This document shows positions 25,282 to 35,635 of a stretch of DNA of 48,753 bases, piece by piece; position 1 is the first letter of the stretch; every line of letters begins with the position of its first letter. The stretch is from Paludibacteraceae bacterium (GTDB lineage: Bacteria; Bacteroidota; Bacteroidia; Bacteroidales; Paludibacteraceae). The stretch lies in contig JAGPGD010000013.1 of the NCBI GenBank assembly GCA_018056165.1, forward strand, positions 1 through 48,753. The letters run 5' to 3'. The position numbers and the translations under genes are program-made. The notes beneath the pieces were generated by a model, which saw nothing but the letters and a program-made list of their open reading frames with translations, did no database searches and was not told the DNA's origin.

Positions 25282-28170
25282 CTACCTGTCGCAAATAGAC
25301 TGATATGGGCAATATTGACAAAGTTTATTGTTTGTAGTTTGATAAAAAGAAATGGCTGGATTAAAAATTTCTTCCAAACAAGTAGTTAAATAAGTTTTAA
25401 ATTCTTCTTCGTAAAAATTAAAATCTTCAATAATGATAGTTTCCTCCTTATTAGGTTTCAAAGTCAATTGCGAAGTAAAATCATTTTTAAACAGATTTTT
25501 TATGTAATATATTTCTGGCTGTATTGGTAATGAAGTGTTGGATTTGTATTTATACAACATACTATACAAGAAAGTTTGCAATATATATTTTGGACGATTA
25601 TTTGCCTCGTGAGCAAAAACTTCTTCTATATTTTTAAAAGTCAATGAGCCATTTCCTGTTTTATAATCAATGATTCTTAAACGTCCTTCTTTTTCGTCAA
25701 TTCTGTCAATGATGCCTTTTAAGTTTACTTTTTTTTGTCCATTTTGTATGGGGAATTCAAGTTGAAATTCCTTTTCAGAGCCAAGATATTTAAAGGGAGT
25801 ATAAAATTTGTCGATTTTCAATAACTGAATAATATATTTTTTAAGCACATTTGCCACCAAAAGATAATTACCTTCCAATTTAATATTTTGATAATCTTCT
25901 CTTTTGTTAAAGTATTTTTCTGAAAAAGCTTTCTGAATAGCAATTTCGATTTGTGCCAAATCTTTTAATATGGTATCTAAATCAGAAGAATTGACCAACT
26001 TATTTTTAAAAGGCTGATAAAGAAATTCCATCGAACTGTGAAACAATGTTCCAAACATATCATATTCAATAGTTTCCTTTACTTCGTCAGCTTCTTTTAA
26101 TCCTTCTACATAAGTAAGATAAAATTGAAGTGGACAGTCAATATAAGTATTGATAGAACTTGCCGAAAGAGCACGATTCTCAGGCTGATTATTGAGGAAA
26201 GATTTCAATTTTTCAAGAACAGAAGCATTTTTCTCAATTTGTAAAACAGGTGAATTTTTGAAACTAATATCGTATAAAACATTTTTGGTAGTAAAAGGAA
26301 CTTTGTAATGATATTGCAATTGATACAAAAACCGACTCACTTCTCCTTTTTGAAGTCCTTCTGTACGTGAATCGTAAAGTAAAAAAATATGTTTTGCATG
26401 ATGAATCAGTCGGTAAAAATTATAGGAAAAAATAGCTTCTTGATGTTCAATGGTAGGTAAACCAAATCCACGACGTAGATTATAAGGAATAAAGCTATTG
26501 GGTGTAGTTTTTTTAGGAAAAAAATCCTCATTAAAGGAGGTGATAATTAAATTATCAAAATCCAACCCTCTGGTTTCCAGAACGCCCATAATTTGTAAGC
26601 CTTCCAATGGCTCACCAACAAATGGAATGGTAAGTGAAGCAGTAATTTGACATATCAAACGCATCAAAGTATTCAAGCTCATTTCTATCGCAGAAGCACT
26701 TTCCTTGATTACTTCATTCAAACGTCGAAGAGTGAGGTAATATTGACTTGTAAAATTATACTCTAACTGATAACTCTGAGAAGTTTCCGAAATTTGCTGA
26801 AATTTTTTCTGAAGGATGACAAGAATCTGTAACAAATAAGTCAAAAAATTTTTCGTGTCTTCCTGAGGAGTAAAGATAGTTGCCAGCAGTTCATCGTTTT
26901 CAAATGCGTCTGCATCAACATAAATTAAATTGTTCTCTATTACAGTAGTTTGAATTTCTTGAGCCTCACGACCGCAAAGTAACGTAATATATTGATGATT
27001 TAAAAGATTGGAAACAGTTTGATGATAAAATAAATATTGATTATCAGTAATACGCATTTGTCGCTGTAATTCAAAAATATGTTCCAAAAGCCCTTGCACT
27101 GGCGTAATGTTTAGTGGCAATCCCATTGTAACATTTACTTTTTTTATCTGGGGCGGCAAAGAATAAAGCAATGGCGTTAATAAAGTTTCGTTAGGCAAAA
27201 CGACAGCAGTTTTTATCCATTCGTGGTCCGAAGTATCCGAAGGGTAAAGTTTGTCGAGCAATTCATAGGTTTGCTTTGCTTGTCCCACCAGCGAAGGAAC
27301 GGCTATTAACTCAATTTTTTTATCTGATAAAGTTTCCTGTTGAGGATTTAAGGTGAATTTTGAAGGAAACATTTGCATATTTTCCTTATAAAAACGAGAA
27401 GCAGGATTGTCCTCATCACAAAGTTCAGCAGCTTCATAATCCCAATAAAAATCAGCTTGATTTTTTTTCTTTAAATATGAAAAAAGTGCCTTTTCACAAG
27501 CATTTAAAGCATTAAAACCAATAAAAACAAACTGTTTGTTTTCCCATTGAAGAATAGTTTCACCATTTAGCATTTTTTCAGCTACCCAACGATATATCAT
27601 TCCTTCAGTAGTCAGGTTTTTTTTGAATAATGCTGACCGAAATTCCTTGTAAAGTAGGTAAAGAATTTTCCAGATAGAAATGAAATTTTCCTGAACTTTT
27701 TCAGCAGGAAAAGGAATAAAGTTTTTCCAAAATTGTTTTATGGCTTTTATTTGCTCTTCAGAAAAAGTTTTGAATTGTTGATCAATTTGTTTCAGCTCAG
27801 TAACATTGGTAAATAATTGTTGAGGATTAACAAGATGTTTATCAATTTCATCAAAATCGTTGAGTAACATTTCACCCCAGAAAACAAAAGTATCAAAACT
27901 TTCATTTGATTTGCTGATGTCACGATAAATTTGATAAAGTAAAAAAATCAAGCTGATTTGGTCTGCTGTTAGAAGTGAAGACGCTGAAGAAAAACATTCT
28001 TCGATAGTAAGTATTTCAGGTGAAAAAATTGGCTTTTGTGCTATTTCCGAAATATAATGCTGAAAAAAAATACCCGCTCTACGATTGGGGAACACAAAAG
28101 TAAATTCACTGATTTTTTCCTGATATTGAGAATAATAAATTTCTGCTATGCGATAAAGGAATGAAGACAT
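25282..28170 (-). CDS. AddB-like PD-(D/E)XK nuclease with Fe-S cysteines
   Basis: Probable subunit of an AddAB-type double-strand-break repair nuclease. The 962-residue protein has a UvrD-like but degenerate N-terminal half (VFPNRRAGIFFQHY near 25-38; no Walker A GxGKT there). The C-terminal RecB-type nuclease has GIIDRID then RIIDYKTGNG (D835 and K837). The Fe-S cysteine set is present: C679 (SINTYIDCPLQFYL) and C951, C954, C960 (CQYCPYQSIC) at the very end, as in AddB and AdnB. No AddA/UvrD helicase partner lies beside it in this window. Confidence 0.85.
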   Translation of the reverse strand: MSSFLYRIAEIYYSQYQEKISEFTFVFPNRRAGIFFQHYISEIAQKPIFSPEILTIEECFSSASSLLTADQISLIFLLYQIYRDISKSNESFDTFVFWGEMLLNDFDEIDKHLVNPQQLFTNVTELKQIDQQFKTFSEEQIKAIKQFWKNFIPFPAEKVQENFISIWKILYLLYKEFRSALFKKNLTTEGMIYRWVAEKMLNGETILQWENKQFVFIGFNALNACEKALFSYLKKKNQADFYWDYEAAELCDEDNPASRFYKENMQMFPSKFTLNPQQETLSDKKIELIAVPSLVGQAKQTYELLDKLYPSDTSDHEWIKTAVVLPNETLLTPLLYSLPPQIKKVNVTMGLPLNITPVQGLLEHIFELQRQMRITDNQYLFYHQTVSNLLNHQYITLLCGREAQEIQTTVIENNLIYVDADAFENDELLATIFTPQEDTKNFLTYLLQILVILQKKFQQISETSQSYQLEYNFTSQYYLTLRRLNEVIKESASAIEMSLNTLMRLICQITASLTIPFVGEPLEGLQIMGVLETRGLDFDNLIITSFNEDFFPKKTTPNSFIPYNLRRGFGLPTIEHQEAIFSYNFYRLIHHAKHIFLLYDSRTEGLQKGEVSRFLYQLQYHYKVPFTTKNVLYDISFKNSPVLQIEKNASVLEKLKSFLNNQPENRALSASSINTYIDCPLQFYLTYVEGLKEADEVKETIEYDMFGTLFHSSMEFLYQPFKNKLVNSSDLDTILKDLAQIEIAIQKAFSEKYFNKREDYQNIKLEGNYLLVANVLKKYIIQLLKIDKFYTPFKYLGSEKEFQLEFPIQNGQKKVNLKGIIDRIDEKEGRLRIIDYKTGNGSLTFKNIEEVFAHEANNRPKYILQTFLYSMLYKYKSNTSLPIQPEIYYIKNLFKNDFTSQLTLKPNKEETIIIEDFNFYEEEFKTYLTTCLEEIFNPAISFYQTTNNKLCQYCPYQSICDR

Positions 28171-28315
28171 TTATAATTTTTTAAGGATAAAAAAACAGTA
28201 AAAATATAAAATTAAAACTTTCTCATTTAACATTTGTAATTTTATAATTGATAGAGCGTCTTTCCGTGTTTTTCAGAGAATGGTTTTGAAAAAATCAAAT
28301 AAATAGAGAAAAATC

Positions 28316-29785
28316 TTATTTTTTCCAGAAGGCAGGAGTAAAAAGAACTAATACGGTGAAAAGTTCCAAACGTCCCAGCAACATAATAAATGATAAAAAC
28401 CATTTGCTAAAAACTGGCAAATAAGCAAAATTACCTGATGGTCCTACTAACCCTAAGCCAGGACCAACTCCTCCAAGACAACATATTAAGCCACCAATAG
28501 ATTCCATAAATCCTACTCCTGACATACACAAAATTAAAATTCCAAAAATTACTACGGTTAAATAAAGTAATACGAAAGCCAAAACTCGTGTAATGACATC
28601 TTCTTGGACCAAATGACCATTATAACGAACAGGTACCACAGCATTGGGATGAATCAAACGTTTAAATTCATAATAACAAAATTTAAAAGAAATAACGATG
28701 CGTACCATTTTGATAGCACCACTGGTAGAACCCGCTGAGGCACCTGTCAGCATTACAATTAACAAAATAATCCACGCAAAAGGTGCCCATTGCATATAAT
28801 CGGTCGTAGTAAATCCAGTGGTAGTCATTAGTGAAGTAACAGAAAAAAGAGCATCTCTCCAAGAATTTTCTATTTTATGAAAAGAAACAGGTTGATTAAA
28901 ATCGATTAAAGAAATAAAAATAATAATGGCAAAAGAAAAAAGAACGATTAAAAAATAACGGAATTCTTCATTTTCTTTTATCTTTTTAAATTTATTTTTA
29001 AAACCAAAATAATACAAGCTAAAATTCACACCTGCAAGTATCATAAATAATATAATGATGTATTGAATAAATGGAGAATTCCAATACGCTATACTGTTTT
29101 GTTTGGTAGAAAAGCCACCAGTTGCGATAGTGGTAAATGAATGGCAAACAGCATCGAACCAATTCATCCCTCCAATATGGAGTAAAATTGTTTCAGCAAA
29201 AGTCAATAAAAAGTAAATTAAAAACAATCGTTTGGCAGTTTCAGTAATTTTTGGATGAATTTTATCTTTGGTTGGTCCGCTTGCTTCTGCTGCAAAAAGT
29301 TGAGTCCCACTTGTTCCAAACATGGGTAAAAGAGCCAAAGAAATAACAATTATTCCCAGCCCGCCCATCCACTGAGTGAAACTTCTCCAAAACAACATAG
29401 TATGTGATAATTCCTCAATATTGTTTAAAATAGAAGCACCTGTAGTAGTAAAACCGGAAATTGTTTCAAAGAAAGCATCAGTGTAAGAAGGAATATTTTT
29501 ACTAATAAAGAAAGGCAAAGCACCAAACAACGAAAAAATAACCCATGCAAGTGTTACCACCAATGAACCCTCACGTTTTCCCATCTCTTGAGGAGCATTT
29601 CGTCCTAATAATATTCCTAAAAGACCAATTAAATAACAAACACCAGAAGTTATAAGAAAATAATAGCCATCGCTTTCCTTAAAAACAAATGAAAGAAAGA
29701 AAACAAGAAGAAGAGCAGTCGCTTCACTTAATAACAAACTCCCTAACATCCGCATTACTAACTTCACATTAATTTCTTTATTCAT
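28316..29785 (-). CDS. trkH: TrkH-family potassium uptake channel subunit
   Basis: Membrane pore of a low-affinity K+ uptake system. The 489-residue protein has about ten membrane segments and four P-loop filters: TISGFTTTGASIL, FTTIATGGFST, SLMTTTGFTTTD, and a fourth near GLICCLGGVGPGLGLVGP. It also has the conserved WRSFTQWMGGLGIIV and GASAGSTSGAIKM segments. The trkA gene lies directly upstream on the same strand, about 85 bp away, so channel and gating subunit form one operon. Confidence 0.94.
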   Translation of the reverse strand: MNKEINVKLVMRMLGSLLLSEATALLLVFFLSFVFKESDGYYFLITSGVCYLIGLLGILLGRNAPQEMGKREGSLVVTLAWVIFSLFGALPFFISKNIPSYTDAFFETISGFTTTGASILNNIEELSHTMLFWRSFTQWMGGLGIIVISLALLPMFGTSGTQLFAAEASGPTKDKIHPKITETAKRLFLIYFLLTFAETILLHIGGMNWFDAVCHSFTTIATGGFSTKQNSIAYWNSPFIQYIIILFMILAGVNFSLYYFGFKNKFKKIKENEEFRYFLIVLFSFAIIIFISLIDFNQPVSFHKIENSWRDALFSVTSLMTTTGFTTTDYMQWAPFAWIILLIVMLTGASAGSTSGAIKMVRIVISFKFCYYEFKRLIHPNAVVPVRYNGHLVQEDVITRVLAFVLLYLTVVIFGILILCMSGVGFMESIGGLICCLGGVGPGLGLVGPSGNFAYLPVFSKWFLSFIMLLGRLELFTVLVLFTPAFWKK

Positions 29786-29871
29786 AGTTTTGGAATTTAG
29801 CTATTTAAGTTTATTATCTCATGTTAAACTTTTTTCAACAGTGTGGGAAAAATATATTATCTAAAGCTTCA

Positions 29872-31206
29872 TTAGTTAAAGAAAGGTTCAATTTTCCGAA
29901 TGGCCGAAGATACACAAAATACAATCACATGATCATCTGGTTTGATAATAGTATCACCATTGACAATACTGCCTATACCATTTCTAACAATTCCCCCAAT
30001 ATTTACATTTTCAGGTAATTTTAAATCTTTAATTTTTGAACGGGTGATTTTTGATGTTGGTTTAGCCACAAATTCCACTACTTCTGCATCTGCTGCTGTT
30101 AAATTGCGAACATTGAGCACATTTGCATGTAAGGTAATTTGATAAATATAACTGGCAGCAATCATCTTTTTGTTAATTACTGCACCAATATCCAAACTTT
30201 CAGCCAGAGAAATGTAATCCAGATTTTCAACCTCTGCAATAGTTTTTTTTACTCCAAATTGCTTTGCTACCAAGCAAGCTAAAATATTGGCTTCAGAATT
30301 GGAAGTTGCTGCCACAAAAGCATCTGCTTCTTCAATTCCTTCTTGTTTAATAATATCAATATTTCTGGCATCAGCATTAATAATTAATGCATTAGGAAAC
30401 TTGTTCGCCAACAACAAACTCTTTTCTTTATCTCTTTCGAGCACTTTGGCATGGATATGGGAAGGAAGATTGAATAAGGTTTTTTGTGCAATTCGGCTAC
30501 CTCCCATAAACATTACATTTCGAATTGGAAAATCTTCTTTCCCTGCTTGTTCTTTTACAAATTCCAGATTCTCAGGAGTTGTGATGAAATAAACAATATC
30601 ATTAGCGAGTATTTCATCGGAACCTTTTGGAATGATTGTTTGACTTCCTCGTTTGATGGCAACAACTCTGTAACGGTTATGATCAAAAAAGCCTGTGCTA
30701 AATTTTTTATTTATGATAACAGCATTACTACGAACTTTTATGCCTAAAAGGATAAGAGCATTATTACAAAAACTCATGTTTTGACGCAACCAACTTGTTT
30801 TCAAAGATTCTACAATTTCATTGGCAGCTAACACTTCTGGATAAATTAAATAATCAACCCCCAACTTTTCGAAAAATTCTTTATTTTGTGGTAATAAATA
30901 TTCATAATTGTTGATTCTTGCCAATGTTTTTACAGCACCTAAATTGGTAGCTATCATGCAAGCAGTCATATTCACACTTTCATAAGGAGTGACGCCAATG
31001 AAAAGATCAGCATTTTCAACGCCAATTTCCTTTAAGTTATTAATTGAAGTTGGTGATCCTTCATAGGTCAAAAGATCATAGTTCAAATCTAAGTCTTTTA
31101 ATCGTTCTGGATTCTCATCGAGCAAAGTGATTTCCATATTTTCCCGTGCTAACAATTTTGCCAAATGGGTACCAACTTCACCTGCTCCAACAATAATAAT
31201 TTTCAT
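29872..31206 (-). CDS. trkA: Trk system regulatory subunit TrkA
   Basis: Cytosolic NAD(H)-binding gating subunit of the TrkH channel. The 444-residue protein has two tandem RCK units, each a Rossmann domain followed by a TrkA_C domain. The first opens with IIIVGAGEVGTHLAKLLA (3-20) and the second with VMFMGGSRIAQKTL (about 230-243). The tandem arrangement and length match TrkA. It is co-directional with trkH just downstream and lies 90 bp from the dxs stop. Confidence 0.94.
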   Translation of the reverse strand: MKIIIVGAGEVGTHLAKLLARENMEITLLDENPERLKDLDLNYDLLTYEGSPTSINNLKEIGVENADLFIGVTPYESVNMTACMIATNLGAVKTLARINNYEYLLPQNKEFFEKLGVDYLIYPEVLAANEIVESLKTSWLRQNMSFCNNALILLGIKVRSNAVIINKKFSTGFFDHNRYRVVAIKRGSQTIIPKGSDEILANDIVYFITTPENLEFVKEQAGKEDFPIRNVMFMGGSRIAQKTLFNLPSHIHAKVLERDKEKSLLLANKFPNALIINADARNIDIIKQEGIEEADAFVAATSNSEANILACLVAKQFGVKKTIAEVENLDYISLAESLDIGAVINKKMIAASYIYQITLHANVLNVRNLTAADAEVVEFVAKPTSKITRSKIKDLKLPENVNIGGIVRNGIGSIVNGDTIIKPDDHVIVFCVSSAIRKIEPFFN

Positions 31207-31293
31207 TTTTGTAAATTTAATAGGAGAGAAATAAGCTACTGAAAAATTAAAGGTTTAATTTTTAAAAAATCATTTTATCGTAAATCTTTGCTT

Positions 31294-33264
31294 TCAAATT
31301 ATCTTTTTTCCAAACATTATATTTGGTTTCAATTTTCGTTTTGTTTTTTCTTTTCCATTGACTTTCAGGATTTCAACAATAGTTTTGGCAATACTTTCAG
31401 CATCCAAGCCTAACAAAGTTTGCAATTCTTCTATGCTTCCTTGCTCAACAAAGGTATCAGGAATTCCCAGCCGTTGGATTTTTAGCCTATCATTACTATT
31501 ACTGAAAAATTCTGAAATGGCGCTTCCAAAACCTCCTTGTATCACTCCATCTTCAATGGTTATGATTTGTTTAAATTTTTCTCCAATTTCGTGTAGTAAA
31601 TCTTCATCTAAAGGTTTTACATAACGCATGTCATAATGAGCAATGGAAACACGATGTTTGTTTTCGACTTTTTCGATAGCCTTTGCTACGTTGGCTGCTA
31701 TCGTTCCTACTGATAAAATGGCTAAATCTTTCCCTTTTTTCAAGCATTCACCTTTTCCAATCGGTAAGATATTCATTGGTTTTTTCCAATCAATAATATT
31801 TCCTTTTCCTTTTGGATAGCGAATAGCAAAAGGTCCTGAATCTTCTTGTTGTGCAGTGTACATTAAATTACGGAGTTCAATTTCATTACGAGGGGCAGCA
31901 ATTGTTAAATTAGGAATGCATCGGAGATAAGCCAGATCAAAAACCCCGTGATGAGTAGGACCATCTGGTCCTACCAGCCCAGCTCTATCGAGGCATAAAA
32001 CCACATGCAAATTTTGAAGAGCAACATCATGAATAATATTATCGTAAGCTCTTTGCAAAAAAGATGAATAAACATTACAAAACGGAATCAATCCTTCTTT
32101 GGCCATTCCTGCTGAAAAAGTTACCGCATGACCCTCTGCTATTCCCACATCAAAAACTCTATCAGGAAATTCCTTTTGCATAATGGTCATAGAACATCCC
32201 GTAAGCATAGCCGGAGAAACGCCTACAATCTTATTATTCTCTTTAGCTAATTCTAATAAAGTTTCACCAAAAACATCTTGGAAAAGTGGTGGTTCTTTTT
32301 TCCCTCCATTTGATATATTTCTTTCACCTGTTTCAATATCAAATTTTCCAGGAGAATGCCATTCGGTTACAGCCTTTTCTGCAGGTTCGTATCCTTTCCC
32401 TTTCTTAGTAATGCAATGCAATACTTTAGGACCTTTGTAGTTTTTTATTTCTGTTAAAATCCGAACCAATTCTTCCACATCATGCCCGTCAACAGGACCA
32501 AAGTAACGTATGTTTAAACCTTCAAATAAATTATGTCGTCGAGTTAGAATAGCTTTTAAAGCATTATTAAATCGAATAATGTTTTTCTTTTTCGATTCAT
32601 CAATTAAATCTAATCTTTTTAAAAGTAGATAAATTTTATATCGAATTTTATTATAGGTAGCAGAAGTAGTAATATCTACTAAATATTGATTTATTCCACC
32701 TTTCAAAGGATCAATAGCAATTTGATTATCATTAAGGATAATCAATAAATCATTTTTAGTCATGGAAGCATTATTCAATCCTTCAAAAGCCAATCCCCCT
32801 GTTAAAGCTCCATCGCCAATAACTGCTACAATTTTTCTTTGTTTTTCGTTTTTTAAATGTGAAGCCACATCCATTCCTAATGCTGCAGAAATAGAAGTGG
32901 AAGCATGACCTGTTCCGAAAGCATCATATTCACTTTCATTTGGACTCGGGAAACCACTAATACCTTTGAATTGACGGTTTGTATGAAATTTATCCCGTCG
33001 GCCCGTAAGTATTTTATGAGCATAAGCCTGATGACCTACATCCCACACTATTCTATCATAAGGGCTGTTAAAAACGTAATGAAGGGCAACAGTAAGTTCA
33101 ATGGTTCCTAAACTGGAAGCCAAATGACCAGGATGTTTCGAAAGTTCATTGATAATAAAAGTTCTTAATTCTTCACAGACAGTTTTAAGTTCTTCTTTAT
33201 CAAGCTTTTTTAAATCATCTGGAGAATTTATCTTTGGTAAATATTGTAAAGGTTTTTCTGTCAT
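31294..33264 (-). CDS. dxs: 1-deoxy-D-xylulose-5-phosphate synthase
   Basis: First step of the MEP isoprenoid pathway: condenses pyruvate and glyceraldehyde-3-phosphate using thiamine diphosphate. It has [18 protein letters not shown], the TPP motif [18 protein letters not shown] with ILNDNQ, the linker FGPVDGHD, and a transketolase-like second half with [20 protein letters not shown]. The frame is open to a GTG at 33285, but a -7 box (33285-33292) covers that codon. The ATG at 33264 ([12 protein letters not shown]) is therefore taken as the start, giving 656 residues. ispE of the same pathway lies at 39340. Confidence 0.95.
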   Translation of the reverse strand: MTEKPLQYLPKINSPDDLKKLDKEELKTVCEELRTFIINELSKHPGHLASSLGTIELTVALHYVFNSPYDRIVWDVGHQAYAHKILTGRRDKFHTNRQFKGISGFPSPNESEYDAFGTGHASTSISAALGMDVASHLKNEKQRKIVAVIGDGALTGGLAFEGLNNASMTKNDLLIILNDNQIAIDPLKGGINQYLVDITTSATYNKIRYKIYLLLKRLDLIDESKKKNIIRFNNALKAILTRRHNLFEGLNIRYFGPVDGHDVEELVRILTEIKNYKGPKVLHCITKKGKGYEPAEKAVTEWHSPGKFDIETGERNISNGGKKEPPLFQDVFGETLLELAKENNKIVGVSPAMLTGCSMTIMQKEFPDRVFDVGIAEGHAVTFSAGMAKEGLIPFCNVYSSFLQRAYDNIIHDVALQNLHVVLCLDRAGLVGPDGPTHHGVFDLAYLRCIPNLTIAAPRNEIELRNLMYTAQQEDSGPFAIRYPKGKGNIIDWKKPMNILPIGKGECLKKGKDLAILSVGTIAANVAKAIEKVENKHRVSIAHYDMRYVKPLDEDLLHEIGEKFKQIITIEDGVIQGGFGSAISEFFSNSNDRLKIQRLGIPDTFVEQGSIEELQTLLGLDAESIAKTIVEILKVNGKEKTKRKLKPNIMFGKKII

Positions 33265-33284
33265 TATAGTTTTAAAATTGCCCA

Positions 33285-33292
33285 CAAAAATA
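33285..33292 (-). promoter_or_regulatory. Candidate -7 box for dxs
   Basis: Reads TATTTTTG on the minus strand. Transcription would begin near 33279, so an upstream GTG start at 33285 could not be translated and the ATG at 33264 is preferred. No good -33 TTTG is seen. Confidence 0.45.
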
Positions 33293-33451
33293 ATACATTA
33301 TTTTATTCGTTAGCTACCTAATAATTATTATTTTTTATCCTATTACAAATTTACGTTTAAATTTTTTATAAACAATTATATGAAATCATAAGTTATCAAT
33401 TTAACTAAAAATGATTTTTTACTTTCAACCTAATTTTTTTATAATATTGAA

Positions 33452-33494
33452 ATGAATAACCCCGAGGCAAGCCTCAAGGAATTCTTTTGATTAA
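33452..33494 (+). repeat. 43-bp palindromic repeat, copy 2
   Basis: Same orientation as copy 1 and differing from it at very few positions (CCCCGAGGC in place of CCCGGAGGC). It lies in the divergent gap between dxs and ilvD, ending 26 bp before the ilvD -33 box. Confidence 0.85.
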
Positions 33495-33519
33495 AAAAGA
33501 AATTTTTTCTTGTAAACTA

Positions 33520-33550
33520 TTTGTTTTTTCAATTTCAAAGTTTATCTTTG
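33520..33550 (+). promoter_or_regulatory. Promoter of the ilvDBNC operon
   Basis: TTTG (33520-33523) and TATCTTTG (33543-33550) are 19 nt apart, the best two-box promoter match in the window. Transcription is expected near 33555-33558, about 15 nt before the leader-peptide ATG. Confidence 0.8.
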
Positions 33551-33570
33551 CAAACAGAAATAAAAAGAAA

Positions 33571-33636
33571 ATGTTCAGAGCAAATAGAAATATCAATAGA
33601 ATCGTCGTGCTACTTTTGGTGAAAAATCAAAGGTGA
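33571..33636 (+). CDS. ilv operon leader peptide (attenuation control)
   Basis: A 21-codon ORF that opens MFRANRNINR, runs into IVVLLLV (33601-33621), and ends at TGA 33634-33636. Seven branched-chain codons in a row, directly downstream of a strong promoter and upstream of a terminator and the ilv genes, are the hallmark of ribosome-mediated attenuation. Shortage of charged tRNA-Ile, -Val or -Leu would stall the ribosome in this run. The start lies about 15 nt from the predicted transcription start. It is too short for standard gene calls. The regulatory reading is inference from layout, and the family precedent is the ilvGMEDA and leu leaders of enterobacteria. Confidence 0.8.
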   Translation: MFRANRNINRIVVLLLVKNQR

Positions 33637-33644
33637 GGATGGTT
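33635..33644 (+). promoter_or_regulatory. Putative antiterminator segment overlapping the leader stop codon
   Basis: GAGGATGGTT can pair with the left arm of the terminator, AACCTTCCTC (33681-33690), at 9 of 10 positions; only T33640 against T33685 fails. It is covered by a ribosome resting at the leader stop codon, but should be free or nearly free when the ribosome stalls in the branched-chain codon run. Pairing is seen; the switching is inferred. Confidence 0.65.
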
Positions 33645-33680
33645 CTATATGGTTTACAATCATAGATAAAAAATAATGTT

Positions 33681-33716
33681 AACCTTCCTCCCAAATAATG
33701 AGGAAGGTTTTTCTTT
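33681..33716 (+). terminator. Attenuator terminator upstream of ilvD
   Basis: AACCTTCCTC (33681-33690) pairs perfectly with GAGGAAGGTT (33700-33709) across a 9-nt loop and is followed by TTTCTTT. It stands between the leader peptide and ilvD, 22 bp before the ilvD start, so it would stop transcription of the operon when allowed to form. Confidence 0.88.
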
Positions 33717-33738
33717 ATAGATAATAAAAAATATTGAA

Positions 33739-35562
33739 ATGGAATTACGAAGTTTAACAAGTACCAGTGGACGAAGAATGGCAGGAGCACGAGCTCTATG
33801 GCGAGCTGTAGGTATGAAAGATGAACAAATGGGTAAACCTATTATTGCTATTGTAAATTCATTTAGCCAGTTTGTACCTGGTCATGTTCATTTACATGAG
33901 ATAGGACAAAAAATTAAAGCTGAAATAGAAAAATTAGGATGTTTTGCTGCTGAATTTGATACCATAGCCATTGATGATGGCATTGCAATGGGGCATGATG
34001 GTATGTTGTATTCTTTACCTTCGCGCGACTTAATTGCTGATAGCGTGGAATATATGATGAATGCACACAAAGCTGATGCAATGATTTGTATTAGTAATTG
34101 TGATAAAATTACACCTGGAATGTTAATGTCTGCCATGCGGCTGAATATACCCGCTGTATTTGTTTCTGGCGGACCAATGGAAGCAGGAGAATTAGATGGT
34201 GTTCAACTTGATTTAATTGATGCTATGGTTCAATCGGCTGATGAAAGTGTTTCTGATGAACAAATTCGGCGAATTGAATATGCAGCTTGTCCTACTTGTG
34301 GCTCTTGTTCAGGTATGTTTACTGCCAATTCAATGAATTGTTTAACAGAAGCTATTGGTCTTGCTTTACCAGGAAATGGCACAGTTGTAGCAACTCATGT
34401 CAATCGAGAAAAATTGTTTGAAAAGGCAGCTCATTTAATTGTTGAGAATGCTTTTAAATATTATCGCGATAATGATGATTCTGTTTTGCCTCGTTCCATA
34501 GCGACACGTGCAGCTTTTCTTAATGCTATGACCCTGGATATTGCTATGGGAGGTTCAACCAATACAGTCCTTCATCTTTTAGCGATTGCCAATGAAGCAG
34601 GGGTTAATTTTTCAATGGATGATATTGATGAGCTTTCTCGCCATGTTCCATGTATTTGTAAAGTGGCTCCTAATACGCAAAAGTATCATATACAAGATGT
34701 TAATCGTGCTGGAGGCGTGTTAGGAATCATGGCAGAGCTCAACCGTGATGGCTTGATTGATACATCTGTTCACCGAGTGGATGGTTTAACACTCGAGCAA
34801 GCATTAGCAAAGTATGATATTATGTTACCAAATGTGGAGGATGAAATTATTCAACTTTATAAAAGTGCACCAGCCAATCGTTTTAATTTAACACTCGGCT
34901 CACAAAATTCTTATTATGAAGAACTTGATAGAGACAGAATAAATGGTTGCATTCGAGATTTAGTTCACGCTTATACCAGAGATGGCGGATTGGCAATATT
35001 AAAAGGAAATATTGCAGAAGATGGTTGCGTAATAAAAACAGCGGGAGTAGATGAAAGTATTTTAAAATTTACTGGACCTGCTAAAGTTTTTCATTCTCAA
35101 GAGGCAGCTTGTGATGGAATTTTATCAGGGAAAGTACAGGCGGGTGATGTAGTAGTGATTAGTTATGAAGGTCCAAAAGGAGGTCCGGGAATGCAAGAAA
35201 TGCTTTACCCGACGTCTTATATCAAATCACGTCACTTGGGGAAAGAATGTGCTTTAATTACCGACGGACGTTTTTCTGGCGGAACATCAGGATTATCTAT
35301 TGGTCATATTTCTCCTGAAGCTGCTGCAGGAGGGAATATTGCACTAATTCAAGATGGAGATATTATTGAAATCGATGTACCTCAACGTACGATACGAGTC
35401 AAATTGAACGATGAAGAATTACATTTACGTCGTGAAAAAGAATTATCAAAAGGTAAAAATGCTTTTCAACCAATAAACCGTCAACGTTCAGTTTCTAAAG
35501 CCTTAAAAGCTTATGCTTCAATGGTTAGCTCTGCTGATAAAGGTGCAATAAGAATCATTTGA
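33739..35562 (+). CDS. ilvD: Dihydroxy-acid dehydratase
   Basis: Dehydrates 2,3-dihydroxy-isovalerate and 2,3-dihydroxy-3-methylvalerate to the 2-oxoacids of valine and isoleucine; Fe-S enzyme of the cytosol. The 607-residue protein has the IlvD/Edd signatures [10 protein letters not shown] and [19 protein letters not shown], whose cysteines hold the cluster, plus the C-terminal [20 protein letters not shown]. The length is typical. It is the first structural gene of ilvD-ilvB-ilvN-ilvC and lies immediately after the leader-peptide attenuator. Confidence 0.97.
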   Translation: MELRSLTSTSGRRMAGARALWRAVGMKDEQMGKPIIAIVNSFSQFVPGHVHLHEIGQKIKAEIEKLGCFAAEFDTIAIDDGIAMGHDGMLYSLPSRDLIADSVEYMMNAHKADAMICISNCDKITPGMLMSAMRLNIPAVFVSGGPMEAGELDGVQLDLIDAMVQSADESVSDEQIRRIEYAACPTCGSCSGMFTANSMNCLTEAIGLALPGNGTVVATHVNREKLFEKAAHLIVENAFKYYRDNDDSVLPRSIATRAAFLNAMTLDIAMGGSTNTVLHLLAIANEAGVNFSMDDIDELSRHVPCICKVAPNTQKYHIQDVNRAGGVLGIMAELNRDGLIDTSVHRVDGLTLEQALAKYDIMLPNVEDEIIQLYKSAPANRFNLTLGSQNSYYEELDRDRINGCIRDLVHAYTRDGGLAILKGNIAEDGCVIKTAGVDESILKFTGPAKVFHSQEAACDGILSGKVQAGDVVVISYEGPKGGPGMQEMLYPTSYIKSRHLGKECALITDGRFSGGTSGLSIGHISPEAAAGGNIALIQDGDIIEIDVPQRTIRVKLNDEELHLRREKELSKGKNAFQPINRQRSVSKALKAYASMVSSADKGAIRII

Positions 35563-35635
35563 AACTTTTTAAAAATATAAGGATTAGAAAAAAATAACCT
35601 TTGTTCTTATAGGAGTGAATAATAAAAATTGATTT

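Noticed and set aside
33593..33790. 65-aa minus-strand ORF upstream of ilvD
   Set aside because: It lies antisense to the leader peptide and the attenuator terminator; its open frame is explained by them and by the ilvD start.
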